DNA of 33,064 nucleotides from Gammaproteobacteria bacterium CG_4_10_14_0_2_um_filter_38_22 (GCA_002793195.1 PFPT01000056.1:1-33064), one strand, 5' to 3'. Shown: positions 8,878 to 18,845, counted from the first letter of the stretch. Numbers and translations are program-made. Notes: generated by a model not told the origin, from the letters alone.

Positions 8878-9594
8878 TCACTCCGCAATCATTTCTTGTC
8901 GTAATCTTGAAATCGCTTCCGTGGGATTTAATCCTTTTGGACAAACACTCGCGCAATTCATAATTGAGCGGCAACGAAACACACTAAATGGATCTTTCAA
9001 TGCATCTAATCGTTCTGATTTTTGTGTATCACGACTATCTGCAACAAAACGATAGGCATTCAACAAACCAGCGGGACCTACAAATTTATCAGGGTTCCAC
9101 CAATAAGATGGGCACGACGAGGTACAACACGCACACAAAATGCATTCATACAATCCATCTAGCTTCGCGCGTTCTTCAGGTGATTGTAGACGCTCTTTTT
9201 CAGGCATTTTTTCTGTATTTTGCAAAAAAGGTTTTACCCGCTTGTACTGTTCAAAAAACGGTTCCATATCCACAATCAAATCACGCACCACTGGAAAACC
9301 AGGCAAGGGCATCAACACCACACGATTAGGTAAATCATGCAAGCGAGTAACACAGGCTAATCCATTTTTACCATTGATGTTCATACCATCAGAACCACAC
9401 ACCCCTTCGCCACAAGAACGACGAAAACTTAACGATGGATTTTTTTCTTTAATGGCTTCCAATGCATTTAACAGCATTTTTCCTTTAATGGTTTCAATAT
9501 CAAATTGATAATCTTGCATACGTGGTTTTTTATCGATAGCAGGATCAAAACGATAAATTGAAAAGGTCATTAGTCGAGATTGTTGTGTTGTCAT
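8878..9594 (-). CDS. sdhB: Succinate dehydrogenase iron-sulfur subunit
   Basis: SdhB passes electrons from the FAD of SdhA to quinone through three iron-sulfur clusters. The 238-residue length equals that of E. coli. The [2Fe-2S] site is Cys61, Cys66, Asp69 and Cys81 (CGEGVCGSDG...C), with the Asp at the third ligand as in E. coli. The [4Fe-4S] and [3Fe-4S] ligands lie in CILCACCTSSCP and CRSIMNCASVCPKGLNP. The start at 9594 has AGGA 8 nt upstream. An internal Met9 would give a start closer to that of E. coli but lacks a ribosome site. It is 74 nt downstream of sdhA. Confidence 0.97.
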   Translation of the reverse strand: MTTQQSRLMTFSIYRFDPAIDKKPRMQDYQFDIETIKGKMLLNALEAIKEKNPSLSFRRSCGEGVCGSDGMNINGKNGLACVTRLHDLPNRVVLMPLPGFPVVRDLIVDMEPFFEQYKRVKPFLQNTEKMPEKERLQSPEERAKLDGLYECILCACCTSSCPSYWWNPDKFVGPAGLLNAYRFVADSRDTQKSERLDALKDPFSVFRCRSIMNCASVCPKGLNPTEAISRLRQEMIAE

Positions 9595-9668
9595 AATTGA
9601 ATTCCTAAAACTTTGGGTTCGCTTTGCTCACCGCACTCATGCTTTCATATTCACGTTTCGTGTTTCTA

Positions 9669-11432
9669 TTATTCTCTTAACTTTAATGGAATCGGCGCCA
9701 CATTTTTTGGTTTCATATTCACAGGACGGAAATCGGTTTCACCATCTGCAAAATAAACAGAATGTTTTAACCAATTTTTATCATTACGTTCCGTAAAATC
9801 GTATCTCGCATGAGCGCCACGACTTTCTGTACGTTGATCCGCAAGAACGGCTGTTGCCAATGCGGTTTCCATCATGTTGTCTAATTCAAACATTTCAATA
9901 CGCGTTGTATTAAATGCAGCACTGTGATCAGACAGTTTTGCTTTTTTCAAACGCACATTTAATTCTTTTAATGCTTGCAATCCTTTTGCCATGTGCTCAC
10001 CATCACGAAACACGCCAAAATTATTTTGCATGATTTTTTTCATATCATGGCGAATGGCATAAGGATCTTCTGTTTGCGATGCACTGCTCCAACGATGATA
10101 ACGCGCCATCGCACGATCCATTTCAGCTGAATTTTCTGGACGATGATCCAAACCAGCTTGCAATTCTTTTTCTAAATACAATCCAATTGCACGACCAAAC
10201 ACAACCAAATCTAACAATGAGTTCGTTCCTAAACGATTAGCGCCATGCACAGAAACACAAGCACACTCACCAGCTGCAAATAAACCTTCAATGATTTTAT
10301 CTTTGCCTTTTTCACGCGTAACCGCTTGACCATGAATGGTTGTAGGAATACCGCCCATTTGATAATGACAAGTAGGCACAACAGGAACGGGTTGTTTCAC
10401 CGGATCCACATTTAAAAACTTACGTGACAATTCAAGAATACCGGGCAACCGCTCGTTTAACACTTTTTCGCCTAAATGATCGAGCTTTAGCAATACATAA
10501 TCTTTTTCAGGACCAGCACCGCGACCTTCTAAAATTTCCATAATGGATGAACGCGAAACGATATCACGGCAGTCCAGATCTTTTAAATGCGGCGAATAAC
10601 GTTCCATAAAACGCTCACCGTTTCCATTTAATAAATAACCACCTTCACCGCGACAACCTTCTGTCATCAGTGCGCCAACGCCCGCTAAACCCGTTGGATG
10701 AAATTGCCAAAACTCCATGTCTTGCACTGGAAAACCAGCACGTAAAACCAAACCAATGCCATCGCCTGTGTTGGTAAATGCGTTGGTTGTTGTTTCAAAA
10801 ATACGACCTGCACCGCCAGTTGCTAATGCCACAGCGCGTGCTTTGAAATAAACCACCTCACCCGTTTCCATGCAAATAGCAACCACACCAGAAACACCGT
10901 CACCATTTTCAGATTTCACCAAGTCCATCGCATACCATTCGCTAAAAAAATGCGTGTTGGCCTCAATATTTTTTTGAAACAAGGTGTGTAACATTGCATG
11001 ACCGGTGCGATCTGCTGCAGCACAAGTGCGTCTTGCTAACTCACCACCAAAATCACGTGTATGACCACCGAATGCACGTTGATAAATTTTCCCATCTTCT
11101 AAACGTGAAAATGGCAATCCCATGTGCTCCAATTCAATGACTGATGCAGGCGCTTGCTCGCACATATATTCCGCTGCATCTTGATCTGCTAAACAATCCG
11201 AACCCATGACCGTGTCATACATATGCCATTCCCATTTATCAGGAACCACATTGCCTAATGCGGCTGCAATACCACCTTGCGCAGAAACTGTATGTGAACG
11301 GGTTGGATATACTTTAGAAATAACGGCTACTTTTTTTCCGCTTTGCGCTAATTGCAATGCCGCGCGCATACCTGCACCACCTGCACCAACAATAACCGCA
11401 TCAAATTCTTTTACTGGAATCGTATTATTCAT
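9669..11432 (-). CDS. sdhA: Succinate dehydrogenase flavoprotein subunit
   Basis: SdhA oxidises succinate to fumarate with covalently bound FAD on the cytoplasmic face of complex II. I start it at ATG 11432 (587 residues), 6 nt after GGAA, rather than at the in-frame TTG at 11444; this matches the 588 residues of E. coli SdhA. The N-terminal Rossmann motif is [10 protein letters not shown]. His47 in [10 protein letters not shown] is the FAD-attachment residue. FHPTGLAG and TEGCRGEGG hold substrate-binding and proton-transfer residues, and [13 protein letters not shown] is the second FAD contact. The C-terminal helical domain is complete. It lies 24 nt after sdhD. Confidence 0.97.
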   Translation of the reverse strand: MNNTIPVKEFDAVIVGAGGAGMRAALQLAQSGKKVAVISKVYPTRSHTVSAQGGIAAALGNVVPDKWEWHMYDTVMGSDCLADQDAAEYMCEQAPASVIELEHMGLPFSRLEDGKIYQRAFGGHTRDFGGELARRTCAAADRTGHAMLHTLFQKNIEANTHFFSEWYAMDLVKSENGDGVSGVVAICMETGEVVYFKARAVALATGGAGRIFETTTNAFTNTGDGIGLVLRAGFPVQDMEFWQFHPTGLAGVGALMTEGCRGEGGYLLNGNGERFMERYSPHLKDLDCRDIVSRSSIMEILEGRGAGPEKDYVLLKLDHLGEKVLNERLPGILELSRKFLNVDPVKQPVPVVPTCHYQMGGIPTTIHGQAVTREKGKDKIIEGLFAAGECACVSVHGANRLGTNSLLDLVVFGRAIGLYLEKELQAGLDHRPENSAEMDRAMARYHRWSSASQTEDPYAIRHDMKKIMQNNFGVFRDGEHMAKGLQALKELNVRLKKAKLSDHSAAFNTTRIEMFELDNMMETALATAVLADQRTESRGAHARYDFTERNDKNWLKHSVYFADGETDFRPVNMKPKNVAPIPLKLRE

Positions 11433-11456
11433 ATTTATTTCCAAAAATTAAACTGT

Positions 11457-11792
11457 TTAGCTATATAGTGCATCTAAACACCAAAACAAATAACCCAATA
11501 AGGTAATCGCAATAACCACTTCTAAGCACAGTCGCGCGTAACCACATTTCACGTAATCCGTTAAGACCGTCCATAACCCAATCCAGGCGTGCCATAAAAT
11601 AGCAATAACCACAACGATCGTAGCAATTCGCATCCACACAAAAGAAAATAAGTTTTCCCATTCTGGATAATGCAAAGGCACATGCATCAGAAAAAAACTG
11701 AGTAAGAAAATAGTGTAAGCACCAATTAACAAAGCGCTGACACGTTGAACGATCCATTCAAATAAGCCGCGTGTATTATTTTTCAGACCCAT
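11457..11792 (-). CDS. sdhD: Succinate dehydrogenase membrane anchor subunit
   Basis: SdhD and SdhC anchor complex II in the membrane and hold heme b and the quinone site. The start is ATG 11792 (111 residues), 6 nt behind GGGAGG, which is embedded in the last codons of sdhC; the TTG at 11798 has no such site. Three membrane helices are visible (about 17-38, 52-73 and 85-108). His68 in WHAWIG corresponds to the heme ligand (His71 of E. coli), and Tyr80 in VLTDY corresponds to the quinone-site Tyr83. It overlaps sdhC by 10 nt, which implies translational coupling. Confidence 0.95.
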   Translation of the reverse strand: MGLKNNTRGLFEWIVQRVSALLIGAYTIFLLSFFLMHVPLHYPEWENLFSFVWMRIATIVVVIAILWHAWIGLWTVLTDYVKCGYARLCLEVVIAITLLGYLFWCLDALYS

Positions 11793-12163
11793 AACCAACC
11801 TCCCGCAGCAACCATAACAACAACACCCAAAATAATGATTAGATAAGCGCTGATACGAGCAGATGTTAATTGTTCACCTAAACCACAATCCATCAACAAG
11901 TGTCGAATACCTGCAAGCAAATGAAAACCAACTGCGCTTAACATCATCCAAAGTAAAATTTTGATCAGCGGCATTCTCAAAAACGCATGCAGCTGCGCAA
12001 AGCTGATTTGTGACTGCAACGAACGATGCAGCAAATACAGCGCTAATGGTAATAACAAAAATAGCAGTACACCGGAGATACGATGCAGAATTGACACAAT
12101 CGCCATCGGCGGAAACTGCATGCGTGTCAAATCCAAATGAACAGGTCTTGATTTTATTTTCAC
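11783..12163 (-). CDS. sdhC: Succinate dehydrogenase cytochrome b556 subunit
   Basis: The large membrane anchor of complex II, 126 residues with three helices (about 20-46, 62-90 and 103-125). The N-terminal RPVHLDLTRMQFP and SILHRISG motifs are diagnostic; Ser24 and Arg28 correspond to the quinone-site residues Ser27 and Arg31 of E. coli, and His81 in FHLLAGIRH corresponds to the heme ligand His84. It is the first gene of sdhCDAB-sucAB. Ribosome-site similarity is weak (GTGAAA directly upstream), although expression of the operon should be high. Confidence 0.95.
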   Translation of the reverse strand: MKIKSRPVHLDLTRMQFPPMAIVSILHRISGVLLFLLLPLALYLLHRSLQSQISFAQLHAFLRMPLIKILLWMMLSAVGFHLLAGIRHLLMDCGLGEQLTSARISAYLIIILGVVVMVAAGGWLWV

Positions 12164-12242
12164 GATTTATTCCATAGGATTGATAAAATAATATCCAGTA
12201 TGCCATTTATCCAAAAAGACTGCGATAAAAATAAGCGAACAA

Positions 12243-12270
12243 ATTATAACGAGATTTTTTTGAAAAACAA
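12243..12270 (-). promoter_or_regulatory. Predicted promoter of the sdhCDAB-sucAB operon
   Basis: On the minus strand TTGTTT (12270-12265), a 16-bp spacer and a perfect TATAAT (12248-12243) predict a start near 12236 and a leader of about 73 nt before sdhC. It is divergent from the gltA promoter about 97 bp away. Confidence 0.55.
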
Positions 12271-12366
12271 ATTGTTATTTCACCCGTTCGATCCTTGAGC
12301 GTATCGACGCGCTAGAATAACACCACAGCGTACGCTGATACTTTTTAAAGACAAAACCTATTCACT

Positions 12367-12395
12367 TTGAAATTACGAACACAATTCGTTATAGT
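12367..12395 (+). promoter_or_regulatory. Predicted gltA promoter
   Basis: TTGAAA (12367-12372), a 17-bp spacer and TATAGT (12390-12395) form the best sigma-70 promoter in the window. Transcription would begin near 12402. This argues against translation from the GTG at 12404 and for the ATG at 12449. Confidence 0.6.
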
Positions 12396-12448
12396 TTTCC
12401 AACGTGATCACACGTCTCACAAACAGAAACACTATCAGAGAAACCATC

Positions 12449-13714
12449 ATGACTAAAAAAACTGCTGTTTTATCTTTTGAAAATCAATCAATTGATCTTC
12501 CAATCTATTCCCCTACTTTAGGTTTTGATGTCATTGATGTAAAAGCGCTTGGGAAACAACAACACTTCACATTTGACCCAGGCTACTTCGCAACCGCTTC
12601 TTGCGAATCCAAAATAACTTACATTGATGGTGATGCAGGTATTTTGTTGTATCGCGGTTACCCCATTGATCAACTGGCTGCACGCTGTGATTACATTGAC
12701 ACCTGTTACTTATTAATTTACGGCGAATTACCAACTGCGTCAGAAAAAAAAGATTTCAACAGTAAACTACAAACAGCGGGCACGGCTTGCGATCTCACTC
12801 ACAATTTATTTTCTGGATTTTCAAAAGAAGCACATCCAATGGGCATTTTGTTAAGCGTCATGGGCGCATTAAGTACTCGCCAAGGCAACGCATGCGATTT
12901 AAAAAAACCAGAAGATCGTGAAAATGCGGTGATTCGTTTGATTGCTAAAGTCCCTGTAATCGCTGCAATGGCTTATCGTCACAATCAAGGTTTACCTTTT
13001 ATCGCCCCCGATAAAAATTTAGGTTATGTTGAAAATTTCTTACACATGTTATTTGGTGATGAAAATAAAACCCATAATAAAACATTGGTAACCGCACTGG
13101 ATCGTATTTTTATATTGCACGCTGATCATGAACAAAACGCATCTACTTCAACCGTGCGCATGGCAGGATCTACTGGCACACACCCTTTTGCTGCAATCAC
13201 TGCTGGCATTAGCGCATTATGGGGTGCGGCTCATGGCGGCGCAAACGAAGCCTGCTTGAAAATGTTAAATACCATTGGCGATGAATCACATATCGAAAAA
13301 TATATTGAAAAAGCAAAAGACAAGAATGACCCGTTTCGTTTAATGGGCTTTGGTCATCGCGTTTATAAAAGCTATGATCCGCGCGCAAAAGTCATGCAAA
13401 AAACTTGCCATGATGTATTAGAAGCAATGCAAGCAAAAAATGCGCCGCTATTTAAACTTGCGGTCAAACTTGAAAAAATTGCGCTGGAAGATCCGTATTT
13501 CATTGAAAGAAAATTATACCCTAACGTCGATTTTTATTCCGGCATCACATTAAGCGCCATGCACATTCCATCCAATTTATTTACTGTGATTTTTGCATTA
13601 GCCAGAACAGTCGGCTGGGCGAGTCATTGGTTTGAAATGATGAATGATGCTGACCACCCTCTATATCGCCCACGACAACTCTATACGGGATCTGATCAAC
13701 GGAATTTATCTTAA
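12449..13714 (+). CDS. gltA: Citrate synthase
   Basis: Condenses oxaloacetate and acetyl-CoA, the entry step of the TCA cycle. I start it at ATG 12449 (421 residues; E. coli 427) because the predicted promoter would leave almost no leader for the upstream GTG at 12404. The catalytic residues are all visible: His262 (AHGGANEA), His303 (GFGHRVYK) and Asp361 (NVDFYSG). The conserved [11 protein letters not shown] is at 223-233. The N-terminal beta domain typical of the hexameric, NADH-regulated gammaproteobacterial type I enzyme is present ([13 protein letters not shown] at 61-73). The stop codon overlaps the start of pgpA (TAATG). Confidence 0.97.
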   Translation: MTKKTAVLSFENQSIDLPIYSPTLGFDVIDVKALGKQQHFTFDPGYFATASCESKITYIDGDAGILLYRGYPIDQLAARCDYIDTCYLLIYGELPTASEKKDFNSKLQTAGTACDLTHNLFSGFSKEAHPMGILLSVMGALSTRQGNACDLKKPEDRENAVIRLIAKVPVIAAMAYRHNQGLPFIAPDKNLGYVENFLHMLFGDENKTHNKTLVTALDRIFILHADHEQNASTSTVRMAGSTGTHPFAAITAGISALWGAAHGGANEACLKMLNTIGDESHIEKYIEKAKDKNDPFRLMGFGHRVYKSYDPRAKVMQKTCHDVLEAMQAKNAPLFKLAVKLEKIALEDPYFIERKLYPNVDFYSGITLSAMHIPSNLFTVIFALARTVGWASHWFEMMNDADHPLYRPRQLYTGSDQRNLS

Positions 13715-14241
13715 TGCGCATTTTGCAAACCAAGCTTGCTTCCTATCAAAAAAAAGTAGCACGCCCGCCGCAATCGATTTGGACAAACCCCATTCACTTT
13801 ATCGCTTGCGGATTCGGCTTTGGCACATTTCCTTATTTTCCTGGTACGATCGGGACACTCTTATCCATTCCACTTGTGCTTGTATTATCACCAACACCCA
13901 TGTGGTTTTATATTGGGATTTGTGTCGTTTTATTTTTATGGGGTATCTACTGTTGCGATATTACCAATCGTGCTTTCGGCACAGACGATCATCCTGCTGC
14001 TATCTTTGATGAAATAGCTACTTTCCCAGTTGCCATGATTGCCATACCCATCACATGGTATTTTTTATTAATCGCATTTTTATTATTCCGATTTTTTGAT
14101 ATTGTTAAACCCTGGCCCATTGGCTGGGTTGATAAAAATATACACGGAGGATTCGGCGTCATGCTTGATGACTTGCTCGCTGCTTTTGCTACACTGATTG
14201 TGATGCAACTCATTTTGCAACTGACATACTTTTTTGTTTAA
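13714..14241 (+). CDS. pgpA: Phosphatidylglycerophosphatase A
   Basis: PgpA dephosphorylates phosphatidylglycerol phosphate to phosphatidylglycerol at the inner membrane. Its 175 residues carry the family motifs: GFGFGTFPYFPGTIGT near the N-terminus, DDHPAAIFDEIATF with acidic metal ligands in the middle, FRFFDIVKPWPIGWVDK, and GGFGVMLDDLLAA near the C-terminus, with hydrophobic helices between them. The ATG shares its A with the gltA TAA, so translation is coupled to citrate synthase, an unusual partner whose linkage is probably only positional. Confidence 0.93.
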   Translation: MRILQTKLASYQKKVARPPQSIWTNPIHFIACGFGFGTFPYFPGTIGTLLSIPLVLVLSPTPMWFYIGICVVLFLWGIYCCDITNRAFGTDDHPAAIFDEIATFPVAMIAIPITWYFLLIAFLLFRFFDIVKPWPIGWVDKNIHGGFGVMLDDLLAAFATLIVMQLILQLTYFFV

Positions 14242-14300
14242 TTCATTTTTGTTATTTTATTATGATCTGACGTCAACATCATTCACAAGGACAGCGACCG

Positions 14301-14978
14301 ATGTTAATCGAAAAAAACCTCATTCATTCTGGCGAACGCCTCAAAAGAGCACGCATTTTAGCAGGCATCACAACACGTCGAGAATTTGAAAAAAAATATC
14401 ATATCAGCGCAAATACGCTGCAAGGATGGGAACAAGGTAAAAATCCTTTATCAAAAAAAGGTGCAAAACGCATTATTGAAGCATTAAAATCAGAAGGATT
14501 AATGTGCTCACTTGAATGGCTAATGCAAGGCTCTGGTGTTCCGCCGCGTCCATTTGAAATTAATCAAGATATCTCATCCAATTCGGATTTAGAAAACTTA
14601 CTGAATCATCTTAATTTGCAAGAAGAGCAAGCGATCTATCAAGAACTGCAAGCATTCAAAGCACACAACCCCAATCCCATTATCATTACCGTGTCTGACG
14701 ACACAATGGAACCTCAGTTTCATATCGGTGATTATATAGGCGGCATTCGGATGTCAAAACCTGAAGATATTCAACAATACTTAGGTCAGGCTTGTATTAT
14801 TGAACTAACGGATCACACTATTTTACCACGCCATATTCACTTCGACACGGAATCAGAAGCATATACACTTTCCTGCACCAACTTCCAATCTAAAAGCACA
14901 CCATTAAATATTTTCAACGCCAGCATTATTAGTATTGCACCCATTTTATGGCATCGAAAAAAATTAAATCGTACTTGA
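14301..14978 (+). CDS. Helix-turn-helix regulator with S24 (LexA/CI-like) C-terminal domain
   Basis: 225 residues. The N-terminal XRE-type helix-turn-helix spans about 10-65 (LKRARILAGI..REFEKKYHISANTLQGWEQGKNPLS). The C-terminal domain (about 125-220) has the S24 motif ITVSDDTMEPQFHIGDYIGG. The position of the nucleophilic Ser (D-S-M-E-P) is Thr135, and at the site where the catalytic Lys is expected I read LPRHIHFD, with Arg instead. It may therefore be unable to cleave itself and may use the domain for dimerisation only. It is flanked by housekeeping genes, not phage genes. Its target is unknown. The stop is 12 nt from that of convergent nusB. Confidence 0.85.
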   Translation: MLIEKNLIHSGERLKRARILAGITTRREFEKKYHISANTLQGWEQGKNPLSKKGAKRIIEALKSEGLMCSLEWLMQGSGVPPRPFEINQDISSNSDLENLLNHLNLQEEQAIYQELQAFKAHNPNPIIITVSDDTMEPQFHIGDYIGGIRMSKPEDIQQYLGQACIIELTDHTILPRHIHFDTESEAYTLSCTNFQSKSTPLNIFNASIISIAPILWHRKKLNRT

Positions 14979-14990
14979 TGCAAAAAACGT

Positions 14991-15461
14991 TTATTTTTTC
15001 GGCTTGAGTTCTTTGAAATAGGCGTTTAGAACAGCATTCACAAACTTATAACCCTCTACAGCACCAAATTCTTTTGTTAGCTCAATGGCCTCATTGATCG
15101 CCACTTTATGCGGCACTTCAGGATGAAACTTGAGTTCATATAAGCCCAATCGCAATGCAGATAACTCTACAGGATTTAACTGTGATAATGGACGATCTAA
15201 CAACGGCGTCATCATTTCATCAATCTCAACAACGTTTTTAAGCGTACCCAAAACCAACACACGAAAATAATTCAAATCAATATTTTTTTCTTCACTCAAA
15301 TGATCCAATATAAATTCTTGCAATAAAAACGCAATGGATTCTTCCGAAAAGTGCCATTGAAAAATAGCTTGCAATGCATAAGCACGAGATTGATGACGGC
15401 GATTCGGTTGTTTGGGTTTCTGCTCAATTTCTATTTTTTTTACATTATTGTCTGAATTCAT
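14991..15461 (-). CDS. nusB: Transcription antitermination factor NusB
   Basis: NusB with NusE (S10) binds boxA of rRNA leaders and suppresses termination. The all-helical core is recognised by SRAYALQAIFQWHFSEE, by LLDRPLSQLNPVELSALRLGLYELKF in the middle and by INEAIELTKEFGAVEGYKFVNAVLN at the end. At 156 residues it has about 17 more than E. coli, because of a charged N-terminal tail and C-terminal ELKPKK. It is the last gene of a glyA-nrdR-nusB run, 48 nt after nrdR. The ribD and ribE/ribH genes that often lie between nrdR and nusB are absent. Confidence 0.95.
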   Translation of the reverse strand: MNSDNNVKKIEIEQKPKQPNRRHQSRAYALQAIFQWHFSEESIAFLLQEFILDHLSEEKNIDLNYFRVLVLGTLKNVVEIDEMMTPLLDRPLSQLNPVELSALRLGLYELKFHPEVPHKVAINEAIELTKEFGAVEGYKFVNAVLNAYFKELKPKK

Positions 15462-15509
15462 TTTTTATTTGCTCACTTCATTACTTATACACAGATTTCT
15501 AATTCTCAA

Positions 15510-15968
15510 TTACTGCTCTACTTTCTGCAATTTCTGTATTTCTTCATGAAATGCATTAATGTCCTGAAAACTACGATAAACAGATGCAAATCTAACATAA
15601 GCAACTTGATCCATTGCACGCAATTCATCCATCACCCATTCGCCTAGTATTTGCGAACTGATTTCGCGCTCGCCTCGAGCACGCACATTTTTCAAGATGC
15701 GATTCATTGCCGCATCAACTTCCGCTGTTTTAACTGGTCTTTTTTCCAAAGCATGCAACATACCTGCACGTAACTTTTCCACATCAAAGATACAACGCTC
15801 ACCATCACGCTTAATGACACGTGGCAAAGATAACTCTGCTGTTTCATAGGTAGTAATACGTTCTTGACAGGACAAACATTCACGTCGTCGTTTTACTTGC
15901 ACGCCATCGTCCACTAATCGCGAGTCAATCACTTTGGTATCTGCTGTATTACAAAATGGGCAATGCAT
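15510..15968 (-). CDS. nrdR: Transcriptional repressor NrdR
   Basis: NrdR represses ribonucleotide reductase genes by binding NrdR boxes under the control of ATP/dATP. The zinc ribbon is formed by Cys3, Cys6, Cys31 and Cys34 (MHCPFC...CLSC). An ATP-cone domain follows, beginning at [15 protein letters not shown]. Its 152 residues are standard. It is 7 nt downstream of glyA, so the two are cotranscribed. No nrd genes are in this window, so its targets lie elsewhere. Confidence 0.96.
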   Translation of the reverse strand: MHCPFCNTADTKVIDSRLVDDGVQVKRRRECLSCQERITTYETAELSLPRVIKRDGERCIFDVEKLRAGMLHALEKRPVKTAEVDAAMNRILKNVRARGEREISSQILGEWVMDELRAMDQVAYVRFASVYRSFQDINAFHEEIQKLQKVEQ

Positions 15969-15975
15969 AGCACAG

Positions 15976-17232
15976 TTATCCGTTATCCGTTTTATAAACC
16001 GGGAATTGCTGACACAACTCCATTACTTCTTTTTTCACATGCGCCAATACACGGTCATTGTTTATATCATCTAAAATATCCGCAATCCAATTGGCTACTT
16101 TTTTTGCTTCATCTAATTTAAATCCACGTGTTGTCATCGCTGGACTACCAATACGCAATCCACTGGTAATAAAAGGTGAGCGCGTTTCTCCTGGTACCGT
16201 ATTTTTATTTAAAGTCATGTGTGCTTGCCCCAAACGCATCTCACTCTCTTTGCCTGTAAAATCCTTGCGTAACAAGCTCACCAAAAACATATGATTATCC
16301 GTGCCGCCCGACACAATATCATAATTTCTTTTCTCCAACACAGTAGCCATGGCACGTGCATTGTCTAACACACCCTGCTGATACTGTTTAAATTCGGGTT
16401 GCAACGCTTCTTGAAAGGCAACGGCTTTAGCAGCAATCACATGCATTAAGGGACCGCCTTGTGTACCAGGAAATACAGCTGAATTCAATTTCTTTTCCAA
16501 CTCAGGATTTTCTTTTGCCAAAATTAACCCGCCTCGTGGACCGCGCAATGTTTTATGTGTTGTAGATGTACATACATCTGCAATATTGATTGGAGACGGA
16601 TATAACCCCACTGCAATTAATCCTGCCACATGCGCAATATCACACAGCAAGTACGCGCCGACTTTATCTGCAATGTCTCGCAAGCATTGCCAATCCACTA
16701 TGCGAGAATAAGCAGAAAACCCGCCAACGATCACTTTGGGTTTGTGTTCAAGCGCCAATGACAATACCTGATCATAATCAATCAAACCTTGCTGATTTAA
16801 ACCATAATGAAATGCTTGGTAAATTTTTCCAGAAAAATTTACTTTGGATCCATGTGTTAAATGGCCTCCATTGTTTAAGTCCATTGCTAATATTTTTTCG
16901 CCAGGTTGCAATAATGCCGCGTAAGCAGCTTGATTGGCTTGCGAACCCGAATGCGGTTGGACATTGGCGTAATGCGCACCAAATAATTCTTTTGCGCGCG
17001 CAATGGCAAGATTTTCAGCAACATCCACAAATTCACAGCCGCCATAATATCTTTTTGATGGATAACCTTCAGCGTACTTATTTGTCAGCACAGAACCTTG
17101 TGCTGACAACACAGCAGGGCTCACATAATTTTCTGATGCAATTAATTCAATGTGATCTTCTTGACGCTGCGCTTCATCAGCAATTGCTTTGTATAATTCA
17201 GGATCCGATTTTTGAAGTGATACAGAAAACAT
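15976..17232 (-). CDS. glyA: Serine hydroxymethyltransferase
   Basis: This PLP enzyme interconverts serine and glycine and makes 5,10-methylene-tetrahydrofolate. I start it at ATG 17232 (418 residues; E. coli 417) because GAGGGT lies 7 nt upstream; the in-frame TTG at 17247 would add five residues and lies within that ribosome site. The PLP lysine is Lys227 in [14 protein letters not shown]. Other marks are [11 protein letters not shown], the [14 protein letters not shown] substrate loop and [13 protein letters not shown]. It leads glyA-nrdR-nusB and lies 84 nt after radA. Confidence 0.97.
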   Translation of the reverse strand: MFSVSLQKSDPELYKAIADEAQRQEDHIELIASENYVSPAVLSAQGSVLTNKYAEGYPSKRYYGGCEFVDVAENLAIARAKELFGAHYANVQPHSGSQANQAAYAALLQPGEKILAMDLNNGGHLTHGSKVNFSGKIYQAFHYGLNQQGLIDYDQVLSLALEHKPKVIVGGFSAYSRIVDWQCLRDIADKVGAYLLCDIAHVAGLIAVGLYPSPINIADVCTSTTHKTLRGPRGGLILAKENPELEKKLNSAVFPGTQGGPLMHVIAAKAVAFQEALQPEFKQYQQGVLDNARAMATVLEKRNYDIVSGGTDNHMFLVSLLRKDFTGKESEMRLGQAHMTLNKNTVPGETRSPFITSGLRIGSPAMTTRGFKLDEAKKVANWIADILDDINNDRVLAHVKKEVMELCQQFPVYKTDNG

Positions 17233-17316
17233 AAACAATACCCTCAACTTCTGTCATGAACTTGAATGCATTGTAACGAAGATGAATCATTCAGAACAGT
17301 TTATTAGCACAATCCA

Positions 17317-18678
17317 CTAAATCTGCTCTAATGCGTCTTCCAATAAATCCACTGCAATAATTTCTATACCACCCACTTTTGTTTTTGGGGCATTAGCCTT
17401 AGGCACAATGGCTTTTTTAAAACCATGTTTTGCAGCTTCCCGAATACGCTCTTGTCCACTGGCGACAGGACGAATTTCACCAGATAAACCCACCTCACCA
17501 AATACAATTAAATCTGATGGAATACATTTGTTTTTTAAACTAGACATTACCGACAACACTTGCGCTAAATCAGCGCCCGTTTCCGTAACCCGCAAACCAC
17601 CCACAACATTGACAAAAACATCTTGGTTATAAGTCGCAATACGCGCATGGCGATGCAGTACAGCCAACAACATAGACAAACGATTGTGATCCAGCCCAAC
17701 TGTCACACGTCGCGGATTTGCCAAATGACTTTCATCTACCAACGCCTGCACTTCCACCAGTAATGGACGACTGCCTTCCCATGTCACAGTAATCACGCTG
17801 CCTGGCGTTGCTGTTTGATGCGCGGATAAAAAAATAGCAGAAGGATTGGCGACTTGCTTTAATCCATTTTCAGTCATCGCAAAAATACCCAGCTCATTCA
17901 CCGCACCAAAACGATTCTTTACAGCGCGAATCACACGATAACGTGAGTCGTTTTGCCCTTCAAAATACAAAACTGCATCAACCATATGCTCTAATACACG
18001 CGGCCCCGCAATCGTGCCATCTTTTGTCACATGTCCTACAATAAATAACGCCACTCCTTTTTGTTTTGCATAGGCAACCAATTTTGCAGCACTTTCTCGC
18101 ACTTGTGAAACACCGCCCGGTGCAGAGGGCAGCAAATCGGTATAAATAGTTTGGATCGAATCAATCACCATCATTTTAGGTTGGAAATTTTCTGCGGCAT
18201 GAATAATTTTTTCGACATTCGTTTCGGCAAGCAATGACAAATTATCTTGCGGCAATCCCAATCGTTTTGCCCGCATAGTCAATTGCTGCAATGATTCTTC
18301 ACCTGTGACATACAAGGGCTTATGTGTTTTAGAAATATGCGATAAAATTTGTAACAAAATAGTCGACTTTCCAACACCCGGATCACCACCAATTAACACC
18401 GCTGAATCAAAAACCAAACCACCACCCAACACATGATCAAACTCTAAAAGCCCCGTTGAAATACGCGACTGTGCTGCTATTTTCACATCCAACATTGCTG
18501 TGATTTCAGATAATCCTCCTGCAAAACCCGTATGACGTGCCGGCGTATTTTTGGGCGTCGTTAGCATAACCTCTTCAACAATGGTATTCCACTTTCCACA
18601 TTCCGCGCACTGTCCTTGCCATTTGTTATATTGCGAATCGCACTGTTGGCAAGCATAAATGGTTTTGGTTTTAATCAT
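17317..18678 (-). CDS. radA: DNA repair ATPase RadA/Sms
   Basis: RadA promotes branch migration in homologous recombination. I start it at ATG 18678 (453 residues; E. coli 460), 5 nt after GAGG; longer frames back to a GTG at 18741 lack such a site and would extend into the repeated leader region. The N-terminal zinc finger has Cys10, Cys13, Cys24 and Cys27. Walker A is GGDPGVGKST (97-106). The RadA-specific KNRFG motif is present (VKNRFGAVNELG), and a C-terminal Lon-like domain closes the protein (FGEVGLSGEIRPV). Confidence 0.96.
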   Translation of the reverse strand: MIKTKTIYACQQCDSQYNKWQGQCAECGKWNTIVEEVMLTTPKNTPARHTGFAGGLSEITAMLDVKIAAQSRISTGLLEFDHVLGGGLVFDSAVLIGGDPGVGKSTILLQILSHISKTHKPLYVTGEESLQQLTMRAKRLGLPQDNLSLLAETNVEKIIHAAENFQPKMMVIDSIQTIYTDLLPSAPGGVSQVRESAAKLVAYAKQKGVALFIVGHVTKDGTIAGPRVLEHMVDAVLYFEGQNDSRYRVIRAVKNRFGAVNELGIFAMTENGLKQVANPSAIFLSAHQTATPGSVITVTWEGSRPLLVEVQALVDESHLANPRRVTVGLDHNRLSMLLAVLHRHARIATYNQDVFVNVVGGLRVTETGADLAQVLSVMSSLKNKCIPSDLIVFGEVGLSGEIRPVASGQERIREAAKHGFKKAIVPKANAPKTKVGGIEIIAVDLLEDALEQI

Positions 18679-18736
18679 CACAACCTCTTTTTTAGTCATT
18701 ATCTTATACCGAAGCACATTCAGAATATACGTCATT

Positions 18737-18845
18737 TTCACAATACAATAATCAACAAAATCATGCCATTAAGGATTCAATGTTAAGAAAAATGATATCG
18801 ACTATACTCAAGCTGAAAATACGCCAAGAAGGGTATCAACAAGAT
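18737..18845 (+). repeat. 110-bp leader repeat, copy 1 (orphan)
   Basis: About 90% identical to 20591-20700 (11 substitutions and one single-base indel by hand alignment). Both contain TATACT in the same place (18803-18808 here) and AAGAAAAATGATATC just before it. Copy 2 leads into the J-domain gene; copy 1 leads into no plus-strand gene but into an IS3-like remnant in the opposite orientation. The indel and the substitutions argue that this is regulatory rather than coding sequence. Confidence 0.85.

Larger units (their letters stand above)
12164..12448. other. Divergent sdhC-gltA control region
   Basis: About 285 bp without a gene separates sdhC and gltA. It holds one good promoter for each side (12243-12270 minus, 12367-12395 plus). 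A short perfect palindrome, GTGATCAC at 12404-12411, begins at about the predicted gltA transcription start. I see no convincing CRP or ArcA site, no terminator and no riboswitch-like fold by eye. Confidence 0.6.

Noticed and set aside
12404-12448. GTG at 12404 as the gltA start
   Set aside because: The good promoter at 12367-12395 would start transcription at about 12402, leaving no leader; the ATG at 12449 gives a normal citrate synthase N-terminus.
14979-14998. AAAAAACG/TTTTTT symmetry between the regulator gene and nusB as a terminator
   Set aside because: The stem would be almost only A-T pairs and too weak to act as an intrinsic terminator.
18765-18786. ATTAAG...GTTAAG in leader copy 1 as a PmrA-type operator
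   Set aside because: The half-sites are 14 bp apart rather than 11, and the second half-site is changed to GTCAAG in copy 2, so it does not fit the known PmrA box.
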